64,000 bases of DNA from NCBI GenBank assembly GCA_021734025.1, contig JAIPJS010000004.1, forward strand, positions 310,001-374,000, in the 5' to 3' direction. Positions 1-9,042 of the stretch are shown here, one piece after another; the first letter of the stretch is position 1; each line of letters starts with the position of its first letter. The position numbers and the translations under genes were made by a program. A model generated the notes under the pieces. The model saw only the letters and a list, made by a program, of their open reading frames with translations, ran no database searches and had not been told where the DNA came from. Source of the DNA: Candidatus Neomarinimicrobiota bacterium (GTDB taxonomy: Bacteria > Fidelibacterota > JAANXI01).

Positions 1-895
1 AACCACGGCGGGCTTCTTTTTCACCAGGCGCGCCCAGGGCACGCTGGACGATATACTGGTCAGTGGTCCAGTACCACAATCCGATAATCGGCGCGGCGAA
101 GAGCATCCCCAGCCATGGATAATTACCATTGAAGTACCAAGCCATTTTTCCGGTTTCTACGACCGGCGCCCAGGTTCCTTCAACCCCTTCAGGTACCAGC
201 GGCTTCCAGAGATTGAACATTTCCGCACCGGCAATAGCCTTCAGTTCTCCCCAGCCTCCCAGTGCTTTCAAACCAAAGATTAGCACCAGAAATGAACCAA
301 TGACCAGGACGACTGTTTGAATCGCCTCGGTAATAGCCACCGCCTTCAACCCGCCGAGAATGGTGTAAATACCGGTCAGGATGATCACCAGGATCGATCC
401 GATCCAGAAGCTGTTCATTCCAAGGAAATGGATATCCGGGAGCAGGACGGTAAAGACGATGCCACCTGCAAAGATCCCGACTGCGATTTTTGTGAGCACA
501 TAGGCTATCAGTGAGATAACCGAAAGCAAGGTCCGGGCACTGGGCGTAAACCGTCGCTCAAGGAATTCCGGCATGGTAAACACTTTTGAGCGCATATAAA
601 AGGGCACCATGATCCATCCGAGCACCAGGAGACACCAGGCGTGGAGCTCATAATGTGCCATAGCCACACCGTCGGTAGCGCCTGAACCTGCCAGGCCAAC
701 GATATGTTCTGAGCCGATGTTCGACGCAAATATCGAGGCGCCCACAACCCACCAACCCAGATTTTTTCCAGCTAGAAAGTATTCTTCCGATGTGTCCTGT
801 TTCTGACGAATTACCCACCAGGCAACTCCCAAAATTATGGTAAAGTAGCCGGCAATAATTAGCCAGTCAATGGTTCCCAGTGTTCCGGTATCCAT
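1..895 (-). CDS. Sodium:solute symporter (SSS/SGLT family), 3' end outside the window
   Basis: This is the N-terminal 298 codons of a sodium-coupled symporter in the inner membrane. The ATG at 893-895 is preceded by a good ribosome site (AGGAGG, 7 bases upstream). The protein begins MDTGTLGTIDWLII and shows successive hydrophobic segments. The family-typical stretches are there: EEYFLAGKNLGWW and ASNIGSEHIVGLAG after the first membrane helix, and WYWTTDQYIVQRALGA near the window edge. SGLT-like members carry sugars or other organic solutes with Na+. It faces away from araBDA across a shared 527-base gap, so L-arabinose or a related pentose is the likely substrate, but this is inferred from position only. 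The gene runs off the left edge, so about half of a typical 500-600 residue protein is missing from view. Confidence 0.93.
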   Translation of the reverse strand, partial: MDTGTLGTIDWLIIAGYFTIILGVAWWVIRQKQDTSEEYFLAGKNLGWWVVGASIFASNIGSEHIVGLAGSGATDGVAMAHYELHAWCLLVLGWIMVPFYMRSKVFTMPEFLERRFTPSARTLLSVISLIAYVLTKIAVGIFAGGIVFTVLLPDIHFLGMNSFWIGSILVIILTGIYTILGGLKAVAITEAIQTVVLVIGSFLVLIFGLKALGGWGELKAIAGAEMFNLWKPLVPEGVEGTWAPVVETGKMAWYFNGNYPWLGMLFAAPIIGLWYWTTDQYIVQRALGAPGEKEARRG

Positions 896-1422
896 TACCT
901 TCCTCCTGTTACGCTGTCATGTGTTCGTAAGCATCCTGCCTGTTTCCCGTCCAACCTCATCAGCCAAGTACGCAGTATTTACGGATTGCTCGGACGGTTT
1001 TGAAAATCTATCAGCAATATTTTGGTTTTGTTCAATTGGAAGATTGTATCCACCCGGATTAATAAACCGAGGACGGATTATCCAAGTATACGATGATCTC
1101 ATCCCGAGAATCAACAGAATATTTTGTAGTCCAGACAGCATTTTAATTAGAGAGTCTTGTACTACATCCTGCGTTTATTCTTTAATAGCAGTCCCGAAAA
1201 TGGATTTTCTGCTTGAAATGGTACACCGGGTTTGATAAAATAATATAAAACAATTTAAATATCTTTGAAACGGTTTATTTGTTTATAACCGTTTGCTCTA
1301 ATCACCGAACAGGACAAGGATTCCCGCCTCTAATGGTCGATTTTGTAATCTCTCGAATACGGCGTAATTTTATTCCAAAATCTGACTGGCATTATTAAAC
1401 CCAATAAAGGGGTCAAACCTTC
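896..1422. promoter_or_regulatory. Divergent control region between symporter and araBDA
   Basis: This 527-base gap holds no convincing gene; short open frames here lack ribosome sites and family resemblance. It should contain the promoters of both the symporter (leftward) and araB (rightward). The most regular structure is an inverted repeat, AAACGGTT at 1268-1275 and AACCGTTT at 1287-1294 with an 11-base spacer, about 130 bases before araB. AAACG-type half sites resemble LacI-family operators, so this may bind a sugar-responsive repressor. No regulator gene lies next to it. The araB ribosome site is AAAGGGG at 1406-1412. Confidence 0.5.
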
Positions 1423-3078
1423 ATGAAAAATTCTGATTATGTTATCGGATTAGATTACGGAACAGACTCTGTCCGGGCAATTATTGTCGATACGGATGAT
1501 GGAAAAGAAATCGCCACGGCTGTCTCCTGGTACAAACAATGGCAGGACGGCAAATATTGCGCCCCGGAAGATAACCAGTTCCGTCAGCATCCGCAGGATT
1601 ATATTGATGGGCTGGAATCTTCCATCACGGAGGCGCTGAAAAAGGCACCGGACGGCACAGCAGAACGGATTCGCGGTATTTCCATCGATACCACTGGCTC
1701 CACGCCGGTCGCCGTGGACAGAAAAGGCACGCCGCTGGCACTGCTCCCGGAATTTCGCGAAAACCCGAACGCCATGTTCATTCTCTGGAAGGATCACACC
1801 GGCATTCAGGAAGCGGAAGAAATCAACGAAACTGCCCGCACCTGGGGCGGCATCGACTACACGCACTATGAGGGCGGAATATATTCCTCGGAATGGTTCT
1901 GGTCGAAAATACTGCACACCATGCGACACGATGAAAAGGTCAGAGAGGCCGCGTATTCCTGGGTGGAACACTGCGACTGGATGCCGGCGCTCTTAACCGG
2001 CAATACCGATCCGCTGACGATGAAACGCAGCCGGTGCGCCGCGGGACACAAAGCCATGTGGCACGAATCGTGGGGTGGTCTGCCGCCGGATGAATTCCTG
2101 CATGAAGTGGATCCGCTGTTGGAGGGGCTCCCCGAACGTCTGTACGGAATCGAGACCTACACGGCGGATATCTCGGCTGGGACGCTCACTCCGGACTGGG
2201 CGGAACGGCTCGGACTGTCCGAAGATGTCGTGGTCGGTGTCGGTGCGTTCGATGCGCACCTGGGCGCCGTCGGTGTCGAAATCAAGCCGCATATTCTCTG
2301 TAAGGTGATGGGTACTTCCACCTGTGACATGATGATTATCCCGCCGGATGAACTGGGCGATACCACCGTGCAGGGCATCGCCGGTCAGGTCGACGGGTCC
2401 ATCCTGCCGGGCATGGTTGGGTTGGAAGCCGGGCAATCGGCGTTCGGCGATATTTATGCCTGGTTTCAGTCGGTGCTGATGTGGCCGGTGGAGCAATTCG
2501 CTGATTCCGGCGATTTTGCAGAAAAGGTGGAAAACGAATTGATTCCGGCGTTGACGGACGCCGCCGAAAAGGAACCTATCGATGAATCCGGCGTGGTGGC
2601 CACCGACTGGATGAACGGCCGACGGACACCAGACGCGAACCAGCGTCTAAAGGGTGCCATCACCCGGCTGAATCTCGGCAGCAGCGCTCCGAAAATTTTC
2701 CGGGGGCTTGTGGAGTCGACGGCATTCGGCGCCAAAGCCATCGCCGATCGGTTTGAATCGGAAGGCGCACGCATCGACGGCATTATTGCTCTGGGTGGCA
2801 TTCCAAAGAAGTCGCCGTTTATTATGCAGGTGGTGGCAGACGTACACAATCAGAGCATCAAGGTCGCCAGTTGCGATCAGGCACCGGCGCTGGGTTCGGC
2901 CATGGCAGCGGCGGCTGCGGCAGGTATTTACGATTCCATTGAAGACGCACAAGACGCCATGGGATGGGGATTTGACGAGGAATATCACCCGATTCCGGAA
3001 AATGTGGAAAAATACCGGAAACTGTTCGAGCGGTACAAGCAACTTGGCGAGTTCATCGAAAACGATTTTACCTATTAG
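1423..3078 (+). CDS. araB: L-ribulokinase (FGGY carbohydrate kinase)
   Basis: Phosphorylates L-ribulose to L-ribulose 5-phosphate with ATP, the second step of L-arabinose breakdown, in the cytoplasm. The 551-residue protein opens with the FGGY phosphate-binding segment (GLDYGTDSVRAIIVD, residues 9-23), followed by GISIDTTGSTPVAVD. The C-terminal half has the second-domain features, including LGGIPKKSPFIMQVVADV and the ALGSAMAAAAAAGIY stretch typical of the family's adenosine-binding region. Its length fits known AraB proteins (about 550-570). The start has a ribosome site AAAGGGG 10 bases upstream. It is the first gene of araB-araD-araA; araD begins 6 bases after its stop. Confidence 0.95.
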   Translation: MKNSDYVIGLDYGTDSVRAIIVDTDDGKEIATAVSWYKQWQDGKYCAPEDNQFRQHPQDYIDGLESSITEALKKAPDGTAERIRGISIDTTGSTPVAVDRKGTPLALLPEFRENPNAMFILWKDHTGIQEAEEINETARTWGGIDYTHYEGGIYSSEWFWSKILHTMRHDEKVREAAYSWVEHCDWMPALLTGNTDPLTMKRSRCAAGHKAMWHESWGGLPPDEFLHEVDPLLEGLPERLYGIETYTADISAGTLTPDWAERLGLSEDVVVGVGAFDAHLGAVGVEIKPHILCKVMGTSTCDMMIIPPDELGDTTVQGIAGQVDGSILPGMVGLEAGQSAFGDIYAWFQSVLMWPVEQFADSGDFAEKVENELIPALTDAAEKEPIDESGVVATDWMNGRRTPDANQRLKGAITRLNLGSSAPKIFRGLVESTAFGAKAIADRFESEGARIDGIIALGGIPKKSPFIMQVVADVHNQSIKVASCDQAPALGSAMAAAAAAGIYDSIEDAQDAMGWGFDEEYHPIPENVEKYRKLFERYKQLGEFIENDFTY

Positions 3079-3084
3079 GTGATT

Positions 3085-3780
3085 ATGAGCAAATATCAGG
3101 ACTTAAAGGAGCAGGTATACGAATGTAACATGGAATTGCCCGAGCACGGGCTGGTTATCTACACCTTCGGGAACGTCAGTGCAATCGATAGGGATGCAGG
3201 TGTGTTCGCCATTAAACCGAGCGGTGTCGACTACGAAAAGCTGAAGCCGGAGGACATCGTTATCGTCGATCTGGACTATAACGTGGTCGAAGGCGATCTC
3301 AGGCCGTCCTCGGACACCAAAACTCACGCCGTCCTCTATAAAAATTTCCCGAACATCGGCGGCATCGTTCATACGCACTCCACCTATTCCGTCGCCTGGG
3401 CTCAGGCACTGAAGCCATTACCCATCTTTGGAACGACCCATGCGGATCATCTGCAGAATGACGTCCCAATCACGGAAGTGATGAGCGATGAGATGATTCA
3501 GGGCGATTACGAGGAAGAGACCGGCCACCAAATCGTGAATACCTTCCAGGATCTTTCCTATGAGGAGACTCAGATGGTCTTGGTCGCAAGGCACGGCCCC
3601 TTCACCTGGGGCAAAACGCCGGAAGATGCCGTATACAACAGCGTAGTACTGGAGGAGCTGGCGAAAATGGCGCTTTTTACGCGGCAAATTAACCCGGAGA
3701 TTCCACGTCTGAAGCAATCCATTATCGATAAGCACTATCTCCGCAAGCACGGCGAGGATGCGTATTACGGGCAGGACTAA
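3085..3780 (+). CDS. araD: L-ribulose-5-phosphate 4-epimerase (class II aldolase fold)
   Basis: Converts L-ribulose 5-phosphate to D-xylulose 5-phosphate, which enters the pentose phosphate pathway. The metal-site histidines are visible in GIVHTHSTYSVAWAQ and in ARHGPFTWG, and GTTHADHLQ follows the first pair as in the family. The C-terminus ends AYYGQD, matching the conserved tyrosine end of the E. coli enzyme, and the length (231) is the same. I chose the ATG at 3085 over a GTG two codons upstream because TAGGTG lies at a fitting distance and homologues start here. It is co-transcribed with araB and araA; 54 bases separate it from araA. Confidence 0.95.
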   Translation: MSKYQDLKEQVYECNMELPEHGLVIYTFGNVSAIDRDAGVFAIKPSGVDYEKLKPEDIVIVDLDYNVVEGDLRPSSDTKTHAVLYKNFPNIGGIVHTHSTYSVAWAQALKPLPIFGTTHADHLQNDVPITEVMSDEMIQGDYEEETGHQIVNTFQDLSYEETQMVLVARHGPFTWGKTPEDAVYNSVVLEELAKMALFTRQINPEIPRLKQSIIDKHYLRKHGEDAYYGQD

Positions 3781-3834
3781 GGCAACAACTCTATACAGCA
3801 CAGCGATATTAATCCTAACGGAAGGACCATAACA

Positions 3835-5235
3835 ATGCCACAAATTGCGAAACCAAAAATCGGCCTGCTCGGAATTATGCAGGAGTTATACGACGATACG
3901 CTTCCGAATATTACAGAGCACCAGGAAGCGTATGCCAGAGAAGTGATTGATCAGTTATCCGATGTTGTGGAGATCGATTTTCCGAAGGCGGCCAGAAACC
4001 GTGCAGACATCGAGGAAGTCGTCGGCGGATTCAACGCCAAGGGGCTCGACGGTATAATGATTGTGATGCTGACTTACGGCCCGGGGCTCCGGACTGTCCG
4101 GGCGCTTCAGCAAAATCAGCTCCCGCTCATGCTGGCCAATATTCAGCCGGTGCCCAGGGTGACCGACGACTGGAATATGGATGACCTCACCTACAACCAG
4201 GGCGTCCACGGCGCACAGGACATGGCCAACATGATTCTCCGTACTACCGGCAAGCCGGCCACCGTGATTTCCGATGACTGGAAATCGGATCGGTTCAAAG
4301 ATTTTGTGGACGATTGGGCTCATGCGGCGCAGACGGCCAGCCGGATGAAACGGATGCACCTGCTGATGGTCGAACAGATGCCAGGTATGGGCGATATCCT
4401 CGCCGATCCCGCCGCCATGATGCGGAAACTCGGCCCGCAAGTAGATATCCGCGGCATCGGCCTGATTCACGAAAAGATGGAATCCGCCACCGATGAAGAG
4501 GTGCAGGCATCCATCGCAAAGGATCACGAAAACTTTGAGGTCGACTCGGATATTACCGACAAGCAGCACGAATACGCCGCACGCTTTGAGGTCGGTATCC
4601 GGAAATTCCTCGAGGAAAACAGATATGAAGGATTCAGCATCTACTTTGACGCGCCAGGCAACGACGGCCGGTTCGATCAGATTCACATGCTGGCCGCCTC
4701 GAATCTGATGGCCGACGGCTACGGTTACGCCGCCGAGGGCGACATGAATACCGTCGCACTGACGGCTGCGGGACACAGTCTCGCCGGCGACGCTCACTTC
4801 ACCGAGATGTACGCCATGGACTTCGAAAAAGATACCGCGCTACAGAGCCATATGGGCGAAGGGAACTGGAAGATCGCCCGGACGGACGAACCGGTGCAGC
4901 TCATCGACCGTCCATTGGGCATCGGCGCGCTGGACAATCCGCCGACTGTGCTGTTCCGCGGACAGCCCGGCCCGGCAACGTTAGCTACGCTGGTTTATAT
5001 CCAGGGCGAAGAATATCGTCTGGTCGTTTCCCAGGGCGAAATCATGGACACCGAAGTGTTGCCCACTGTGGAGATGCCGTACTTCCACTTTAAGCCGAAT
5101 TCCGGCGTCCGCGCCTGTCTGGACGGCTGGCTGGAAAACGGCGGTACCCATCACCAATGTCTGTTGCTGGGTGACCAGCGCCGCAGATGGCAGATGTGGT
5201 GTAAGATTCTGGATGTGGATTACGTGGAAGTCTGA
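3835..5235 (+). CDS. araA: L-arabinose isomerase
   Basis: Interconverts L-arabinose and L-ribulose, the first pathway step, using a divalent metal (usually Mn2+). The four metal ligands of the family can be placed: Glu in YAAEGDMNTVAL, Glu in HFTEMYAMDF, His in SHMGEGNW and His in NGGTHHQCLL. The protein is 466 residues, somewhat shorter than E. coli AraA (500), as in many non-enterobacterial forms. The ribosome site GGAAGGA (3820-3826) precedes the ATG by 8 bases. It is the last gene of the operon: a strong rho-independent terminator follows 25 bases after the stop. The gene order araB-araD-araA differs from the E. coli order araBAD. Confidence 0.95.
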   Translation: MPQIAKPKIGLLGIMQELYDDTLPNITEHQEAYAREVIDQLSDVVEIDFPKAARNRADIEEVVGGFNAKGLDGIMIVMLTYGPGLRTVRALQQNQLPLMLANIQPVPRVTDDWNMDDLTYNQGVHGAQDMANMILRTTGKPATVISDDWKSDRFKDFVDDWAHAAQTASRMKRMHLLMVEQMPGMGDILADPAAMMRKLGPQVDIRGIGLIHEKMESATDEEVQASIAKDHENFEVDSDITDKQHEYAARFEVGIRKFLEENRYEGFSIYFDAPGNDGRFDQIHMLAASNLMADGYGYAAEGDMNTVALTAAGHSLAGDAHFTEMYAMDFEKDTALQSHMGEGNWKIARTDEPVQLIDRPLGIGALDNPPTVLFRGQPGPATLATLVYIQGEEYRLVVSQGEIMDTEVLPTVEMPYFHFKPNSGVRACLDGWLENGGTHHQCLLLGDQRRRWQMWCKILDVDYVEV

Positions 5236-5260
5236 GCAAAGATAAATCTGCACACTTCAG

Positions 5261-5308
5261 CGCGGTGCGTAATTGGGTTACTTTTCCAAATTGCGCATCG
5301 CGTTTTTT
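5261..5308 (+). terminator. Rho-independent terminator of araBDA
   Basis: Arms 5261-5277 and 5286-5302 pair over 17 positions (13 Watson-Crick pairs plus wobble or mismatch positions) around an 8-base loop and are followed at once by six T residues (5303-5308). It lies 25 bases after the araA stop and points in the operon's direction. Confidence 0.9.
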
Positions 5309-5453
5309 ATTAATCTGAATAATCCGGGAATTTTCCATCTCTGCACTTCCTAAAGCACATCCGCCTGTCGGGCACAGAGTTGTAAAGATCCTGACTAGCC
5401 TCGAACGCATAGCCGCGGAGAGCAAGAGTAACCTGTGACGGAAGGATCTATTC

Positions 5454-5486
5454 GACCCTTTCGGGGTCGCTGACCCCGAAAGGGTC
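5454..5486. repeat. Perfect 15-bp inverted repeat with 3-base loop
   Basis: GACCCTTTCGGGGTC at 5454-5468 and its exact reverse complement at 5472-5486 flank the bases GCT. Each arm is itself a small hairpin (GACCC/GGGTC), so the sequence can fold as one long stem or two short ones. Only TTTC follows, so it is not a standard terminator. It sits between the convergent ends of araA and the DUF3500 gene and may still stop transcription from the right. Confidence 0.7.
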
Positions 5487-5586
5487 TTTCCTGATCGAGA
5501 GAAACGCTTGTCCGACATTACTCATCAGCATTCTTCTGGGAGTGGTCCTGATACAAAGAGCCCATTGTGAGATTCAGCCAATCCAA

Positions 5587-6642
5587 TTATTCTGTGTGAT
5601 CATTTTTGTAATGCTCTCTCAGGAGATCCCGGCCGAAATCGTTCGCAATATCCCGGATGACGGTATGTACGTGGTTGGCGTTATCCTGGGTATTGGCGTA
5701 CTCGATTAACATGGCCGGACTGTGAATCCGGTAGTAATGTGGCTCTCCTGGGTTTATTCCCCCAGCCCAGCCGAAGTAGAGGGAGTCCAGTCCGCTGGCC
5801 GTGAATATATCAGAGATGTCTTCAGCCATATCTTCCCGAAAACTCGATGCATATTCCCTGATGACATCCACCAGTAGATCCTGTTGTTTTCCGGACAATT
5901 CCGATGCGGGAATGCCTTCAAATTTTTCCAAAGATGCCCTGGGTTGTCGTCCCGTCAGCAGATCCCACGGCGGCCGCGAGGAATATATCGCTCTTTTCTT
6001 TCGCTTGGATGACAACGACTGAACCAACTCTCTGGCTCGCTCCTCCTCGCCGGAGAGCAGGCGCATTCCCTCGTGTTCACCAGATGGAACCGTCGCAGGA
6101 TTCGCGCCGAAAAACATCGGCAACGTCAGGATCGTATCGCCCGGTAAATTGGTAATATTCACCGAGAGGTGATGTCCTTCCAGACGGAATCCCAGTGGAT
6201 TTCCCGTGGCCGGATCGCCGAACAGGGTAAAGTAGTACCGTTCCGGATCCCGATAAGTATCAGACGGCCCTCTCCCTTCCAGATTTCTGAGTATCCCCTC
6301 CAGCGTGATTACACCTTTGACTTTCTCGAAACCTCGGTTACTCATCACCTGGTCGAGGGCGGCGAATCCGGCCTGTTCCTGTCGTTCGGTCAGTTCTCCC
6401 AGCGATAATCCTGGCCGTGAACCCGGGAAATAATCCCACTCCACGCGCTCGTTGGAATCAAAGGGTAACCGTACGTCGGATTGCTTCTCTGAACCGAGCG
6501 CTCCGTAAAAATCTCGGACTGATTCCATAAAATTATCGGAGGTTACCTGTGAATGTATCATTGAGTTTCCTGTAAATATGATTCCTATTATTAGTGTAAA
6601 TTCTGTTATCAATAACAAGTATTTCTGTGTATTGAATTTCAT
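5587..6642 (-). CDS. DUF3500 family exported protein
   Basis: A 351-residue protein with an N-terminal hydrophobic segment (YLLLITEFTLIIGIIFTG) that looks like a signal peptide or anchor, so it should act outside the cytoplasm. The body matches my recollection of DUF3500: WDYFPGSRPGLSLGEL, then RQEQAGFAALDQVM, a central GHHLSVNIT strand, and a C-terminal NHVHTVIRDIANDFGRDLL segment. The family has no established function. I chose the ATG at 6642, which has an AAGGGTG ribosome site, over a longer reading frame starting at 6729 whose extra residues are Arg/Cys-rich and overlap the previous gene's end. It lies 40 bases after the ParB-like gene and may share its transcript. Confidence 0.8.
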   Translation of the reverse strand: MKFNTQKYLLLITEFTLIIGIIFTGNSMIHSQVTSDNFMESVRDFYGALGSEKQSDVRLPFDSNERVEWDYFPGSRPGLSLGELTERQEQAGFAALDQVMSNRGFEKVKGVITLEGILRNLEGRGPSDTYRDPERYYFTLFGDPATGNPLGFRLEGHHLSVNITNLPGDTILTLPMFFGANPATVPSGEHEGMRLLSGEEERARELVQSLSSKRKKRAIYSSRPPWDLLTGRQPRASLEKFEGIPASELSGKQQDLLVDVIREYASSFREDMAEDISDIFTASGLDSLYFGWAGGINPGEPHYYRIHSPAMLIEYANTQDNANHVHTVIRDIANDFGRDLLREHYKNDHTE

Positions 6643-6682
6643 AGCACACCCTTTTCGAATCGCCCTCAAACTCAAAATCTCT

Positions 6683-7633
6683 CTACACCTTCTTAAAAAC
6701 CCTCCCAAACAACCGCAAGGTCTCCTCATCCGATAACCGTGCTACGGACCGCTCTATCTCTTTCACCTTTTCCCAGTGAAACGACACGTTGATGCCCCGG
6801 TTCTCCAGCCGTTTATCCCAGTTGACGTTAACACGATCGCCCAATTCCAGCTGCGCGGTTAATTTTTCGATTTCGCCATTCGTCTCACTGAGCACCGGAT
6901 ACCGATATTCCTGCAACCGCTGACGGATTTCGCCCAGCGCGATGTGCGGCTGGCCTGCCTCTTCCAGGATGGTTTCCACGTCCAGCTCTTCATAGATCTC
7001 CGCCACCGGTTTTTCCGTCCGGTGGCTGATCTCGTAGAGATTGGTCAGCAGCTCATCCAGCACGTTGATTCCGGGACTGAACTGCTCCAATAACTCCACT
7101 GCGATTTCCTGTCCCTCGTCTGACAATTTCTGAAACACCTGCGTCCGACTGACCGGCGTATCTTTTGAGACGAAAAATTCAATCAATGGCTGCGGTAGCC
7201 GGATAAATCCTCGGTACTCATCGTAGACATTTTTGTGTGCGTGCAGCCCCAAAATCGGGAGTATATCAGCGGTTATTTCCGACACACCGGCGCCAAGATT
7301 ATGCGCGACCTGAATCACCCGGGACTGCTCATACAGGTTAAATTCTCCCTGCACTCTGTTTTCGATAAGGCTCCACTTGAGGTTTTCCAGCGGTGACTTC
7401 TCGGAGATCAGCGCAGGGATTTCTCCGATATCCTGTTCATTCGCCAATTCGATACGCCGGAATCCGTGCACAATTCGATAAGCGTCTTCCGATTCCTCCA
7501 GCAGACACGGCGTCAGAATCCCGTGCGCCTGAACGGATCGCCTGAACGGATTTTTGTCGTATTCGTGATAGTGATAATGATAGGTCTCGTCGGAGAGAGC
7601 GATTTCACTAATTGAAATGTGTTTGGATTTCAT
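6683..7633 (-). CDS. Orphan ParB/Srx-fold N-terminal domain protein
   Basis: A 316-residue cytoplasmic protein. Residues about 5-120 carry a ParB N-terminal fold: NPFRRSVQAHGILTPCLL, then AYRIVHGFRRIELA and SLIENRVQGEFNLYEQSRVI, which correspond to the ParB boxes that in that family bind and hydrolyse CTP or make DNA contacts. The middle part could be the helical DNA-binding segment; the C-terminal 60 residues (VNWDKRLENRGINVSFHWEKVKEIE) are not from any family I recognise. There is no ParA or chromosome-partition gene beside it, so it is more likely a specialised regulator or DNA-binding protein. I started at the ATG at 7633, at the onset of family similarity; the ribosome site is weak. Confidence 0.7.
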   Translation of the reverse strand: MKSKHISISEIALSDETYHYHYHEYDKNPFRRSVQAHGILTPCLLEESEDAYRIVHGFRRIELANEQDIGEIPALISEKSPLENLKWSLIENRVQGEFNLYEQSRVIQVAHNLGAGVSEITADILPILGLHAHKNVYDEYRGFIRLPQPLIEFFVSKDTPVSRTQVFQKLSDEGQEIAVELLEQFSPGINVLDELLTNLYEISHRTEKPVAEIYEELDVETILEEAGQPHIALGEIRQRLQEYRYPVLSETNGEIEKLTAQLELGDRVNVNWDKRLENRGINVSFHWEKVKEIERSVARLSDEETLRLFGRVFKKV

Positions 7634-7881
7634 GGTATTTTCATCAGTTAAAATTTCAGAGTGCCCGATATTTGAATATAATAAACAACCTGTTGGTAGT
7701 CGCAACTTTAGTCGCGATTCGAAAATCCCGTCAATGACAGAACGACTGCAATTCGCGACAGGAAATTTGGGATCAGTTATAAGAAAGGAGGTTACGAATC
7801 TCGAAGTTACCAAGGTAACTCCTCCCACTTATTTCTTCTGAAATCGAATATCCCGTATAGCCTGTTCGGCAGGATTATTAT

Positions 7882-7940
7882 CGTCTCGCAATAAGATTGC
7901 GAAACTACCAAGAGGAGCCTTGGAATCTCACTCCAAGACG
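7882..7940. repeat. 59-bp two-hairpin repeat, copy 1
   Basis: Divergent copy of a 59-bp element found four times in this window (others at 31560, 52798 and 58544). The left hairpin contains CTCGCAATAAGATTGCGA; the right contains CTTGGAATCTCACTCCAAG. Relative to the other copies one T-A pair of the right stem is changed to G-C on both sides, a compensatory change. It lies between the ParB-like gene and the PorV-like gene. Confidence 0.8.
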
Positions 7941-8007
7941 ATATTAGCGATTAAGAGCCCCGAAAGGAGACATAAATTTCCAACATTTACAGTCTTAAAT
8001 AGAAAAT

Positions 8008-8106
8008 TGAGGACACTCGACTTGTGACGTTTTTAACGATAACACAATAGCACCGTTACAAGTCGTTACCTGCACACATTAACACCCGAACACTACAGCA
8101 CTGTCG
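8008..8106. repeat. Mosaic intergenic repeat, modules E and F
   Basis: Contains the module GGACACTCGACTTGTGACG...TTTTTAACGATAACAC and a following run of degenerate ACAC/TTAACAC units that ends in ACTGTCGTTACA at the stop codon of the PorV-like gene. Closely similar text recurs at 17720-17787, 23140-23265 and 53925-53980. No gene is visible in the gap 7634-8106 apart from this and the 59-bp repeat. Confidence 0.65.
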
Positions 8107-9042
8107 TTACATTCCCCACCGCACCGTCACCGAGTGAATCATCCCGGCGCCGCCGAAGGTTTGGGTGCCGTAGTCAATCTGGATTGGGCTGACGCGCACA
8201 CCGAATCCGAAGGAGGTGCCGGCGAAGAAATCAGCGCCGACAACTTCCGTCTGTTGGTCGAAACGATCGGTGGTCAACCCAAATCTGAGAAACAGGTTTT
8301 CGCTCTCGGTGATAGTGAACTCACCACCGACCTTTCCGCGAAATCCTTCAGTATGAATATCGTACTCGCCATCCATAAAAAGTTGTAGCGGCAAATGTGC
8401 CAGCTGTTTGGTGAGTCCCGCCATAATCTGGTTGGGATATGGTTCGGGAGATTCCAGCCAGGAATCTAACACTCGTCCCCACCGGGACAATGCAAACCCG
8501 ATTCGCAAATCCTGCTGTGGGAAATATCGCTGCACTCCTGCGCTGTAAAAAAGGACTGTACTTCGATTATCGGCGTAGTCACGCTGAAACAGCTGTACGG
8601 AAGCGCCGATGCTGATATCTTTGGAAATTTCCATGCCGTACCCGGCGCTCAGCCAGCCTTCATATGCGGAGACCGGATCGCCGATGATTGCCCCCTGACT
8701 GTTTCGCTGGTCAAAGTTACCGTAATCCCAATAGTACAGCCCCACGGCTAATCCACCCTTCCAAACCGGAAAGGCTGACAGCAGTTCAGTGGCGTTCACG
8801 TCCACCAGGTGCTTTTGATAAGAGATCTGGCCACTCAGTCCATCTATGGAAAACAGTCCTGCGGGATTCCAGTTAACCGCCGAGGCGTCGCCGGCCTGGC
8901 CGGTAAACGCACCGTTCATCCCCACGGCACGGGCATAGAGCGGCTGCCGGAGCGCGTGATATCCGGTGTTCGCTTCTATGGAAATAAGCGGAAGTATCAG
9001 TAGAATTGTCAGCAAAAATGTCAGTGAATATCGCCGCGCCAT
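8107..9042 (-). CDS. PorV/PorQ-type outer-membrane beta-barrel protein
   Basis: A 311-residue protein with a clear signal peptide (residues about 6-24, LTFLLTILLILPLISIEA). The mature start, LRQPLYARAVGMNGAFTGQAGDASAVNWNPAGL, is the hallmark of the PorV/PorQ (formerly UPF0164) barrel family: small residues, then an NPAGL turn. Alternating hydrophobic strands continue to the C-terminal VTVRWGM, an outer-membrane barrel end. In Bacteroidota relatives take part in type IX secretion or solute passage, but no other secretion genes are here, so the exact role is open. Its start overlaps the stop of the upstream metallopeptidase gene by 22 bases, so the two are probably translated together. Confidence 0.8.
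   Translation of the reverse strand: MARRYSLTFLLTILLILPLISIEANTGYHALRQPLYARAVGMNGAFTGQAGDASAVNWNPAGLFSIDGLSGQISYQKHLVDVNATELLSAFPVWKGGLAVGLYYWDYGNFDQRNSQGAIIGDPVSAYEGWLSAGYGMEISKDISIGASVQLFQRDYADNRSTVLFYSAGVQRYFPQQDLRIGFALSRWGRVLDSWLESPEPYPNQIMAGLTKQLAHLPLQLFMDGEYDIHTEGFRGKVGGEFTITESENLFLRFGLTTDRFDQQTEVVGADFFAGTSFGFGVRVSPIQIDYGTQTFGGAGMIHSVTVRWGM

Noticed and set aside
870-1235. 121-codon open frame in the ara divergent region
   Set aside because: Overlaps the symporter start, lacks a ribosome site and has no known motif; the region is better read as a control region.
3955-4797. 280-codon open frame opposite araA
   Set aside because: Antisense shadow; araA has all metal ligands and an operon context.
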